A stretch of DNA of 64,000 bases from Anthopleura xanthogrammica (Eukaryota > Cnidaria > Anthozoa > Actiniaria > Actiniidae): positions 1,503,501 through 1,567,500 of the forward strand of contig OZ025217.1 in assembly GCA_964019055.1 (NCBI GenBank), read 5' to 3'. The notes below the pieces were generated by a model. That model saw nothing but the letters and a program-made list of their open reading frames with translations. It searched no databases and was not told the DNA's origin. This document shows positions 47,550-59,200 of the stretch, one piece after another. The position numbers and the translations under genes were made by a program. Position 1 is the stretch's first letter, and each line of letters opens with the position of its first letter.

Positions 47550-50500
47550 TGCTGAATCTAACAGAAAAATAAAAAAATATTCAAAATATTGGAATTTTTT
47601 TGGAGGACTGAATTCACAGTATGTCGCACGCGGCGCCGTAACTTTGAAATGGCTTCCTAAAGTTTCCGTGAATCGCGTTCAAGTCGTTGACTGTTACGGG
47701 TTAATACCGTGAAGAAAATACACGTTATGTCGGACGCATCCAAATCAACTCAAAGCTTACAAAGAAAATATTGAGAATTCCACATAAAAATACCACATTT
47801 TTCGTGCATGATTTTTGGAGAGAGGAATAAGTTTTTGAAGAAAATATTATGTCTTGTGTAAACGTTGACAGAATGTTTTTTACGGCCGTAAAGGCCCATG
47901 CATGATAAAGGGTCGCGCGCTGCTCAGTGCGGCGTCGTTGGACACGAACTTTGATTCTAAAGCGAAAGCATAACCTCTCGCTTTACAGAATAGATTTAAT
48001 ACAGCTACATAGATATATTTACGAGACTTGTGTTTCTAGGAAGCCAAATGCTTGCAGAACTGATAAAATAACTCAAGGTTATTCATTCATTTTGAACCAT
48101 GTCTTAATTATAACAATATGCATGTTAAGTGAAAAGTGAACCCTTTTGAGGACGACATTCATTTGGATGGAAATGAGAAGTTGATTAAAATCCCCAAATA
48201 TATTATCACCATTTATTCTTAAATTGGCAGAATTCTTTCTTTCACAGAACCGAAAATAATGTGACGCGTGATGCAGTTTGACGTCATCCCAGCTGGTTTA
48301 CGTCATTTGAGGCATTCCATGGTGGCAGTGGTCTAAGAGTTGCATTCCAAAAATAGTCTCTATGTTTTCTTCTTCTTTACCACTGCTCGATATTAGATCT
48401 ATCTTTGCACGAGGTATGTGATATTGAAGGACAAAGATATCTAAAAACGAAGGCGTTGACATGTACATAATGTACAATCAAGTCGTCGTGTTCACCTTCG
48501 ATAACAAGTCAACTTCCGCCCCATGCATTTGGTGCGATTGGATTAGGTTTTCGTGGGTTTTCGGCTTGCGCAAAGTTGAGATTAAATTCAGCTTAAATGA
48601 AGCAAGACCTGCGCAAGTAGGTGCAAAGTATAGCCGCCTGATGATCAAATATTTGCGATAAAAATTCCAACACTTACATGGCTTTTTAACCTTAGGTTAT
48701 TTCTGCTTTCGGTGTCATGTTGGGCTTTTCTTTGGTAATAAAAGTCTAGACTGAACAAATATGGCTATTGTGGTGGTGTCAGAATGCTGATTAGTACGAA
48801 AACATGCTTTTCTAAGAGATTGTGGAAGTTCAATTATGGCCCGAGACTAGCTTGATTGCTTAGTAAACTAAGATGTTCTACCAACTTCCATAAGACGTGC
48901 GATTGGCGCGAAGCATTAGTCATTTTAGATATCCCTCCAGGTCTAAGGAAGGGTTGTCAGGAACTTATTAAAACTCCTGCAGAGGATCCACAAGCTGCTT
49001 CCTCACAGGAAAACAAAAAAATAGGGGGTTTTTCCATCTCTTTAGAGTAATTGTTTTTAAAATGCTTGAGTCAGTTACTCCAAATTCCAGGGAAGTTTCC
49101 TAGGGATGTACCAGGATTTGAGAGTTCATGCATGTGTTTTTTCTTATCAGTTCTTTGTAGAAGACATTTTGGTCTGACTTTTTCACCTTTTGTGTTAAGA
49201 GACTGATTCGCGATGTTGACAAGTTACTAAACGTTCAGGATTTTAAGCCGAGCATCAGCGGAAACTATAAAGCATGCCTTGAGGCCATCCGCTGGCATAC
49301 CCGTACTTTCTTAGTCTGACCGCATTTTTCTAGCATTTTTCATGTTTTACTAAGTGAAAAAAATCAGGAACTCCGTGACTATAGATTCCTAGTTGGGATG
49401 ACTGATTGTTTGTCTAAAATGGATTACATCCTGTAGGTTTACTATGAAGTATATTTAAGAAAGAATGGCCACCCAGAGTAAAGTACTAGCCATGACTCTA
49501 GCAGAATGACCTTGAGAAGACACCAGACGATGGGTCCTTGCTATCTTTCCCTGTATTTGTTCTTTTGTTCCGATATTCTGCTCTTTATTTGGACCAGGAT
49601 TTGGACCAGGATTTGGAACATTTATTTATACTTTTATCGTATTTCGATTTGATGGAGTATAGATTCAGTTATATTTGGGCGTGAGTGGTTGTGGTTGTGG
49701 TTGTCGGGGAGGGGGGGAGGTGGAGAAAGGGAAAATAGATGTTCCCAATATAGCAGTTCCAGTTATGTTTTTGAATTCTTTAGACTTTAGACTTATTGCG
49801 AAATCATCTTCAGACTGTTCACAGCTTGTGACAAGAAATTGAATCCACATCACGGCAGTCAGCCACGGAGTTCGTGTTGGGTCTCTGAGGCTTAGCGTAA
49901 CAAGTAACTGTTCAAAGGTTCAATGTGGTTCAAAAATTGCTTTTTGAAAACCCGAGGTCATCTTGGCCTCTGCACCTTTGGTGAATAAAGCACCAGATTT
50001 CTATCTGAGGTAAAAATAGCCTCCAGTTTTCATCCTAAAATTGTGTGTGTGGTATCGAAAAGACCATCGCTTTTCCACGAGGTGTATTCTGGTGATGTTT
50101 GTCACCATAATAATCTAGAACATTCCATACACCGTCATCAATCAACGATATAGCTAAAGTATGAAGCGTTAGTGGCATTAGCAATCACTTGATAATACTT
50201 TGGGGACATTCACTAATGGTGTTTTGACTACAGCACAGCTTTAATTGTTCTGAGCAAGCTGTGAGGTGTATAGCATATTTGGAGCAAGGGGGGTGGGGAG
50301 GGTGTGGATTCGTCATCATTGTACTTCGTACAAGATCTTTGTGAAGGAGTCGAGTCATAGCTCTTATGTTTTGAATACAGCATAGCCTCGTGCTGAACAA
50401 GCTGTGACTCTTAGAACATACTGTATTTGGAACAGAGAGGGGGGAGGGAGGGGGTATTGCACGTCGCACAGGATTCTGCCGAAGAATTCAAGTCATTAGT

Positions 50501-52107
50501 CCCGTGCCATCATTTCTTAATCTTCAGTTCGTCGTTTTCTTGAATTCATTTTCGTTACACATCAAACCAAAGTTCTTACAAATTTGTTCAGTCCATCAGC
50601 ATCCAAAATCATAGCAACTTTGTGCGCACCTTTGTGGAAGCATTTCAGCATTCCTATCCATCATCCATCCCCACCACACACACACACACACACACCATCA
50701 ATACTACTAACTACTACCTTCGAACCCCTGGCCTTTAGCTATCGATGTACTTGTTGACTACATAACAACTGAAATAGCTGATATAACCCTCTTGAATGAA
50801 TCACGTCTCATGTTTTGTAGGCGGTCTTGATTGCATTAAAAGTTATGTAACTGAATGAATGCATTGCAAGTTTTAGAAATTCTAAGAAACTGTCGAATCT
50901 TTGGTTTAAAATGGTCCATCCACTAGCCAGCGTTGAGACTGCTCGAGTGGAAAAAGTCTGCCGTTTCAAAAGTTTGAAGAATAGTTTTACAAAAATGGAA
51001 AAATAAAATGGCCTATGTACTCACTGTTGTGAATTGCTCTATGGAGGACTCTTCCTAGGTGCTGACCTGTGGTTTTTGTGTTTTACACTGCAGCACTTCT
51101 CTCGAGCTGTTCTTCTCTTCTACCTGAAATTGTTTATCACAAATGAAGGTCAGAACAGAAAGGAACAGAGCTTTAATGAATTCTCAAGGCTAGACATTGA
51201 TGCCAAAAATAACCACCATTTGTCTCAATGAGCCGCTCATCGACGCCTCCTGTTTCAGCCACAGGAAAGTCAGACGATAAACTATGTCTGAAGATCAATC
51301 AAGACGAGAAAAACCTGCGGAAAATATTCCATCGATAACTTAATTATAAAGCGAAATTTTTTACTAAAGAAATACTGAGAATCATCTAGAAGAATATTTA
51401 ATTTTTTGCTGAGTTTTTTCAAAGATACCAATTTGTAAAACTGCTTTTTTCTTCACCAAACCTCGAATACGCGCGCGTTGCAAGGTAATGGATTGTTTGT
51501 CATAGTTTGACAGCCTATTGAAAAGAATTTTCTAGAGAACAATAGAAGTGTTCTTGATAACAAAGAAATTCCAAACCTTATTGATATATCATTACTTATT
51601 GTTCGGGGATTTGGGCGCTGTTTTGGTTCGGTACTTCAAATTAAAAAAGAATGACTGCAATCTATAAGGAGGATAATGATTAGAAAAACAATGATTAATG
51701 TTGCTTGAGAAATTAGGATTAATGTGAAATAACATGGGATTGTTTTGATTTTTTAATCAAGAGGGAAATCTTATCTGGTGCTAGTAACAATGAACCTCAC
51801 GGCAATGAAACCATCCCACGCTACGGAACTTGACTGTTTGTCTTCATAAAAGGTTATCAGGTGTTATCATTAGAGACTGGTTTTATTATGGAGGTTCTAA
51901 GTAGGCATGTGATAGACACTCACGAAGGATTTGAAATATCTGTAAGACATCTACAGCGTGTGTGCAGCGTGTGATACAGTGATGTGGAGGAGTAGGACAT
52001 CTAGTGACAATATGATGGACAGGTGAAAATGCATGTAAATGAATGGATGGATGGATGGATATATAGATGGATGGATGGGTGGATAAATGAATGAATGGAT
52101 GAATGAA

Positions 52108-52493
52108 TGGATGGTTGAATGGTTGGATGGTTGGATGGTTGGATGGTTGGATGGTTGGATGGTTGGATGGTTGGATGGTTGGATGGTTGGATGGTTGGAT
52201 GGTTGGATGGTTGGATGGTTGGATGGTTGGATGGTTGGATGGTTGGATGGTTGGATGGTTGGATGGTTGGATGGTTGGATGGTTGGATGGTTGGATGGTT
52301 GGATGGTTGGATGGTTGGATGGTTGGATGGTTGGATGGTTGGATGGTTGGATGGTTGGATGGTTGGATGGTTGGATGGTTGGATGGTTGGATGGTTGGAT
52401 GGTTGGATGGTTGGATGGTTGGATGGTTGGATGGTTGGATGGTTGGATGGTTGGATGGTTGGATGGTTGGATGGTTGGATGGTTGGATGGTTG
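52108..52493. repeat. (GGTTGGAT)n octanucleotide microsatellite
   Basis: About 48 tandem copies of GGTTGGAT, nearly perfect, edged by irregular GGAT repeats (52037-52107 and 52494-52575). Because 8 is not a multiple of 3, all frames stay open, giving long meaningless frames on both strands. GG pairs every few bases could form two-tier G-quadruplexes. Confidence 0.97.
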
Positions 52494-53777
52494 GGTGGAT
52501 GGTTGGATGGATGGATGGATGGATGGTTGGTTGGATGGATGGGTGGATGGGTGGATAGATGGGTCGGTTGGATGGGTTGGACGTGAACTGTGAAAGTGTA
52601 CGCAAAAAAAAGCATATCTGAACTACATGAGAAAGAAAGGAAGTACAAGATTGTGTGGACTGGACAACTTAGTGAAACTGGAAGGCAGCAATAGAACAGA
52701 ATAAAATGCAAAAGATACTCGAAAATGATTTATGCTTGGCTCGTGCTATCTCACGATGGAGACAGTCAGTGATGAACCGATCTCACCGCAGTGACACTAC
52801 GCTCTTTCATATCCCCGCTACATGTATTTCAAGATAACACTGCTCTATCCAATTATTACTCCTTTTCAACTATTGTTTTACCGACTTAGATTTTTTATGG
52901 ATATTATCTGATAACATAGCAGACCAACTGAGCCATGGTGATAGGTGTCAAGCACTTGGCGAGCACCCTGAAACTACGTAAGGCATTGAAGTCTTGTACC
53001 GTACAAGTGACGAGTGTGTTAATGAAACGACTTAGATATGATAAAGCTACTTAATTGTAATCATGTGCTCTGCGAGAAATCTTGTTATGGAATGAATTCT
53101 CTCGCTCGGCTGGACGTGACATGCAGTCGTATAAGTGTACAATTTGGAGAAGGAAACCATCAACTTCTATTGCAGTTTTTGGCGCAAAGAACAACGGCAA
53201 TGACTAAAAAAAGATTTTGAAAGCAGGTACTAGAACAGATTGTTTTCGAGAAGGAATTACAGACTCGCAGAACGAGAATGGCTTTAAACACTGAGGAATT
53301 TTCTGAAGGATAATTGGTCTAGTCTGTGCTGTTAAGATAGCAAAGACTTCCGAAAATACTCGAGATTACGATCAGGGTATCGTCACGTACCGCAAAAGAG
53401 TGAAGGCGTTGCCAAAGTTTGAACTTACAGGACAAATATAAAATACGTTCTTTTTGATACATGTTACTACTTTGAATCTGAGAATAAGAGAAGCAGAAAC
53501 TTGATTGTTATTTAGAATCGGCGAATTCTGAAAATTACCTTGAAATAAAAGCATGGATTTCCGAGAAGAAAAGAATCAAGCAACCTTCCGAAACCTAGAA
53601 AATATTCTTCAAACTTTTGTCTTGAGGCAATGTCAGACCACTGAAGGGGTGTCGTGTTACTATATAATTTCTATCGAGCATAATCTTATAACCATTTATC
53701 TAATAATGGAATGAAAACAAAAGAAATTGCAAACAATAGAATTATTGTGTCTACTATAATGTACAAGTTTTACACTT

Positions 53778-53916
53778 TAGACCCCTTGCACGTGACGTCA
53801 AATTAAGCAGCTCAATTTGGAGGACAAAACAAAAGAATTTCAATCCCCTGAGAATTGGAGCCTATTGTTTTGACCTCCAAATTGAGCTGCATTCCGACGT
53901 GCTGAAAGGGTCTATA
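53778..53916. mobile_element. Palindromic MITE, family 3 copy 2
   Basis: Ends TAGACCCCTTGCACGTGACG and AAAGGGTCTATA, with inner AGCTCAATTTGGAGG and CCTCCAAATTGAGCT arms; close to 18739-18875. Confidence 0.78.
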
Positions 53917-54329
53917 TCTATTATCTATCTTAGTGTTCATTTTGATAATAGAATATTCAAGGAACATTTTCTTGTACGGTTGAATGAAAAAATCCTGAGA
54001 TTAACCCATAGTGATGAATACCGGATTGCTGGAGAAACATCTCGTAAAATTGTACTATATAAGAGTAATTGTTTTCGAGACCTGATACTCATTCAAAACA
54101 TTAAAAAAATTGCGGAAATACGTTTCCGGTGCTCGAAAACTAAAGTGTGAGATAACCTTTTCGTGATGAAACAATTATCGTATTTGACCATACAATTAAT
54201 TAGATTGAAACTGACCTTGCCGTTGGAACTCCACATGGTTTCCACTAACTCTTGCAATGCTGTCCATTCTACTGGATTATTTCTTCCTTTCGGGGCTCAC
54301 TCATTTTTCTGCTTTAGACTGATGAAAGT

Positions 54330-54760
54330 TGTGTTTATGTGGCATTCCTCACGGATTTGTATTGGGACCTTTTGAATTTTCAATACCGGCCATTCTTCTG
54401 GGGAATTCGTGCTTGCTTGCGATGCTATTCTTCACTCAGCTTTGGATAAAAGTAGTTTAGTACCCTTACCTAGGAAACAGATGTGCTGGGACGTTTTATG
54501 TAGCGTTCCTTGAATTTTAGGACCTTTTACTAACTTTGTACAATGTTTCCCCTGGGTTCGAACTTGTCTTCACGCTTCTCATTGATTTGGGTTTAATTTA
54601 GGGATTTGGCGTTCCTCAAGGATCAGTTCTAAGACCTTTTACTAACTTTGTACAATGTTTCCCCTAGGTTCTATCTTGTCTTCACGCTTCTCGTTTTGAT
54701 TTGGGTTTAATTTAGGGATTTGTCGTTCCTCATGGATCAGTTCTAGGACCTTTTCAATAT
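54330..54760 (+). pseudogene. Decayed, tandemly duplicated reverse-transcriptase motif fragments
   Basis: Up to four spaced copies of a segment that translates as, or close to, GVPQGSVLGPF, a hallmark of non-LTR retrotransposon reverse transcriptases: near 54340 (IPHGFVLGPF), 54499, 54609 (GVPQGSVLRPF) and 54723 (VPHGSVLGPF). The last two lie in a direct duplication of about 114 bp that also repeats TTTGTACAATGTTTCCCCT. Stops interrupt every frame. No YADD-type active site is seen. Confidence 0.45.
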
Positions 54761-54825
54761 CGTTGCGAGTCACCACCAATATCATTATTAATAAGATTAT
54801 TTTAGATCCATATTGCATATTCACC

Positions 54826-55062
54826 TATTTCAATTAACGTTGATAACGAGAGATCTAAAATGGTCGATCTGAGACCTATATTAATTGTGGGAGGCTGAAT
54901 GCTCATCTCCTAAATATTGCAAATACATATTTGCAATCACGCTTGAATGGTATCGAATTGCTAATTTGTGTCACTTATCGTATTAATTCACAAAAATTCA
55001 TGTTGACACCCACCAATTCCTATTGGTCTCAGATCGACCATTCCAGATCTCCCCGGAGCATA
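54826..55062. repeat. Dispersed AT-rich repeat (copy 2)
   Basis: Matches 4866-5068 in ANKLE1 intron 2, with the same order of shared words (TTCAATTAACGTTGATAAC, GAGGCTGAATG, CAATCACGCTTGAA). Confidence 0.6.
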
Positions 55063-55190
55063 AATAACTTGGCCGAATGTAGCTGACCTAGTCTAAGAAA
55101 TCACTCGACAATTCAATATTAAAGATATAAATCTTTGGACGTTATCGAACTGTCTTCAGCTGGAAACTCAACGGTGGGAAATTGAGCGTC

Positions 55191-55479
55191 AATACACCAG
55201 TTTCGCATTCGATGCAAACCGCTGTTTTTGAAGACCACAGAATCATTTGTACACTCTTAGCCTCGTTTATGAGTTAGCTATTCAACAACATCATTAAAAG
55301 TCCGTGGGATTGGTATTATATACCTTGCGCATTCTTTATTTCTAATGATTTGTTAAAGTCAACTGTAATGTAAAGAATGTCGTTGAATAGCTGACTTATA
55401 AACGAGGCTAAGCCTGAGCAAATGAGTCTGTGGTCTTCAAAAACAGGTTGCATCGACTAGAATGCGAAACTGGTGTATT
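55191..55479. mobile_element. Inverted-repeat element with arms of about 100 bp
   Basis: AATACACCAGTTTCGCATTC pairs with the right end, and TTTTTGAAGACCACAGA and CTTAGCCTCGTTTATGAGTTA also find complements in order, with about 85 bp of interior. Non-coding. Confidence 0.85.
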
Positions 55480-56294
55480 ACTGTTACTTGTAAACGTAGA
55501 AACGTGAACTGAAGATGCTTAATTTTAGCCTTCAGATAGTCAATTTTAATATGTGATGACTGACGGGCTCCCTGTGTCACCAGTTTTGAATGCGCAAAGA
55601 ACTATTGAAAACATTTAATCAGCGCACTCAGGAGAAAGCCAGGAGGTTGCTTAACTGTCACGTGACAACTTTTAGTTTCTGCATTCTTGGAAATAAACTG
55701 CCAGTTGTAAAAGCCAAAATCATGTGAATCTGTACTCATCCCAGCAACGAAATAAAACAGTGAAATTTCTTGCACTATTTTCCCGCGCATTTGCGCACGC
55801 TCTCACAGCTTTTAACTCCACAAGACACTAATATAGAAAAAGCCGCTCTTTAATGTGCGTCTTGACGCTGTTACAAAATTAGAAAATATCTGCTTTCCTT
55901 TCGTGTGTATGACACTCTACAGTAAAAAATAATTGTACAATTCTCTGGATTTTTTTCTGCTTTGACAGGTTTAACAGTTTTTTGATGTGTATATGGTATT
56001 TACAGATTTAGTAGTATTTACATCTGTGGTTCTACTGTTCCGTCAATATAGACAAGGACATAGCAGTATGGTAGTACTGGGTTTCACCAAATCAGAAGTA
56101 GAAATTGCGCGCTTTATGCAAGTCTTCTAAGTCCACAGGAACTGTTTTCCAAAGGAATGTTTTGTCTTCATATTTACAGAAGTAGTGAGGAAGAGCGTTG
56201 CTTTTTCTGCAGACGGGGCGGCAAATAGATGAGTTTCTTTCTATTTATAAAGCGTTCTGAAGAAATTTGCGACGGAGTTGTTGCATGTGGTGTA

Positions 56295-59200
56295 TTAAAC
56301 TGTTTGTTCGTTTGGAACTGATTCGACTTTGACCTCAATTACGCGAGGCATAGAACGAGCCGCAGAGCTTCTTCTGCGCTCCACCATAGCGATAGACTCC
56401 ATACTCCTTGCAAGGCGATACCTCTGCAACTCTTTATTAAACAAGTACTGTCTGAAGGATTTCTGGATTGCAGAAGCCGCGCGGACCTCTTGAATCCTGC
56501 GCAACGTTGTACTCTCAGTTCGTGTCTTGGATCGTTTTGGGAACGAGCTGATGAAATGTTGTTCCATTTTTGATTTCATAAGGGTATAAGCAACGGACGA
56601 TCCCCCTTGACCCTCCTCCTCGATGTCTCCTAAAACTCTACGAACTAAAGATTGCATGACATCAAAGCAATGAACGCGATCACCTTGTTTGATTGGAATA
56701 TTCAGGTTTATACAAGCGTATTTATTTGGCTGAGGTATCCGTAGAGGTAGTTCTAAGCCATCTACAAAGTCAGACAAAGCTGAATGTGGAATATACTGAG
56801 TAGCACCAGGATCAAAGCGCTCCCAGTGGAAATAAAACATGTCCAAGTCATCATCAGTGATGCCAACCTCTTCTTGTTGATGCGCTTGACTTAAGTTCTC
56901 CAAGATGATAGCGATGTACATGTTGATGATGATTAAAAAGGTTAAAAGAATAAATGTAGTGAAGTACAAGACCGCTAGCCAAGGGGTGCCGCAGTTACCG
57001 TTCGGTATTCCATTATAATCTGGGTCGCAATCAGGTGGTTGGATGAGAAGAGGTTTAAGCACATCGTTCCAACCAGCAGATGTAGACAGTCGGAATAACA
57101 AAAGCATACTGCTACCGAATGTTTCAAAATTAACGACGCTGTCCAACGCGCCTGTCCGCTTGACGTAGCCAAACGAAGACATACCGATGATGGAGTAGAT
57201 GAACATTATCAAGAAGAGTAACGCACCGATGTTGAAAAGTGCGGGAAGAGAGATGATGAGAGCGAAAAGCAAGCGACGTATTCCTCGAGCCCCTTTGTAG
57301 AAGCGAAGAAGACGACCGATTCTGAATACTCTTGCTATACGGAACAGACTTGGTGTTACGAAAAGATCGTACTCGAGGTACTCGAGAATGATGCCTAGTT
57401 AGGAGAATGAAAGAAGGTTAGTTTGGTGTCAGCGTGATGAGAAAGAGTTAAGGAGGCAAGGGAATAAAGTAATAGAGGAGAAAGAGATGGAAGAATTAAT
57501 GTGAGAGGTCCACGATTTGTTTCCACCGATTACTGAGTTCGCAACTTGTGGCATACTAAAAGGCTTAAATAAAGTTATTGACTGATTGTTTAAAGGAAAT
57601 AAAAGAAAGGGAAGATACGAAGGAACGCAAAAGAGAGGGAAATAAATAGTATAAAAAAACGAAAGGGATAAAAAGAAAATGATGAAAGAATGGGACACTT
57701 ACCCAAGATAGATAAGACCACGATAACAAAGTCAAAGATGTTCCATGGCTGCCTGAAGTAATGGAGTCTAAGCACGATGATACGTAAGATGGCCTCTAGT
57801 GTGAACACACCAGTGAAGACTAGGTTGATGATCAGTAAGAACTGTTAAGGCTAACAATGTAAAGTGTGTTGGAAATAAAATGAATGATTGAAAAAAAAAG
57901 CAAGGAAGGAAGGAAGGAAGGAAGGAAGGAAGGAAGGATGGAATCATGGTTGTTATTGGATCGGATGAATGTTACTGAAATGGATTGGATGGATGCAGGG
58001 ATGTTACTGATGGATTGGATGGATGCAGGGATGTTACTGATGGATTGGATGGATGCATGGATGTTACTGATGGATTGGATGGATGCATGGATGTTACTGA
58101 TGGATTGGATGGATGCAGCGATGTTACTGATGGATTGGATGGATGCAGGGATGTTACTGATGGATTGGATGGATGCAGGGATGTTACTGATGGATTGGAT
58201 GGATGCAGGGATGCATGATAATCATTATATCAAAGGATATTCAAAGCAAGCTCAAATTCTTCCTTCTGCCCGTAGTGCTGTATCATCATAACAAGGATGT
58301 TAAGACAAATAAGAACCATGATGATCGTCTCGAACCGAGAACTGTGCACAACATCGAACAACTTGGCCATAAACGTGCCCTGAAATCACATTACCAACAT
58401 GTTAAAATCCTTGGAAATCTGAACCCACTTTTCATTTTGCTTTGGTGACAAGGCTTGACGCAGAAGTGAAGAAACTGGGTAACAGGAGGGTAAATCGAGG
58501 GAGACTGGGGGAAGTATAGATAGGTTGTGAGGAGACTGGGTAATGGAGGGCAAATCGAGGGAGACTGGGGAGATGTATAGATAGTTCGCTTTGTTACCTT
58601 TGGTCGACTGATCATTTTCTTTGGCTTCTTATTGGCTGCTTTTCTTAACGTGCTGAACCACGCTCTTTGTGATGGAGTAAGGAAGACATCAAGCGCGCCG
58701 AAATCTTCGTACTGCAAAAAGAAAATATTTTTTAATATATAGACCTAGACTTTTAGAGCGTGTTCATACAGTGCTCGGACAATTCGTCCCAACCTTGTAC
58801 TCGAGCACCGTACCCGTCCCTGAATTTTGCCATGGGTACTCAAAAATTGTTGTGTTCACACTAGCGCCAGCAAGAATTGTACTCTCGAACACCGTGCTCA
58901 GAACTTCTGACCCAAGTGTGAACACGCTTTATGTGGTCATCCAAGCTTGTCGGGCTTGCGCTTCTCAAAAAGACTTTTGATTGATTGAGTTTACCTGTTT
59001 CTTGAGGCGGTTAAAGTTATCGATAATGACACCGATGAAGAGATTGAGGGTGAAGAAGGAACCGAAGATGATGAAGACGACGAAGTATGCGTAAGCTGAG
59101 AAGTTGTGTCCCTCTGCTGGCTGAAGATCAACCTGGAAATAATAACATGAATAAGAACATTTAAGGGAAGAATGGATGAAAAATAAATGATTAAATGAAT

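Larger units (their letters stand above)
47550..56294. other. Gene-poor stretch between follistatin and the sodium channel
   Basis: About 8.7 kb in which I find no exon I can support. It includes a duplicated segment of about 150 bp near 50225-50460 (AACAAGCTGTGACTC-like words), a CA run near 50677, an 8-bp microsatellite (52108-52493), MITEs, retroelement fragments and dispersed repeats listed separately. The last few hundred bases are probably Nav2 3' UTR. 5' exons or regulatory DNA of follistatin could lie here unseen. Confidence 0.5.
57835..58240 (-). other. AT-AC intron with U12-type splice signals in Nav2
   Basis: Reading the minus strand, the exon ends ..GCTTTGA and the intron starts ATATCCTTT, the U12 5' consensus. 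It ends CCTTAACAGTTCTTAC, with the branch-site word CCTTAAC about 10 nt before the AC. Using these sites joins FELAL to [11 protein letters not shown] in frame, the expected domain IV S1-S2 sequence; no GT donor downstream of S1 does so. Confidence 0.88.

Noticed and set aside
52001..52711. Long open frames (150-239 codons) on both strands
   Set aside because: They are produced by the 8-bp repeat, which has no stop in any frame; the translations are pure HPTIQPSN- or [12 protein letters not shown] periodicity.
57429..57698. Phe/Ser-rich minus-strand frame between two Nav2 exons
   Set aside because: Intron sequence rich in T and C on that strand; splice phases of the flanking exons skip it.
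58200..58240. A GT donor for the domain IV S1 exon
   Set aside because: No in-frame GT donor follows S1 before stops; the AT-AC pair restores the reading frame and the expected protein.
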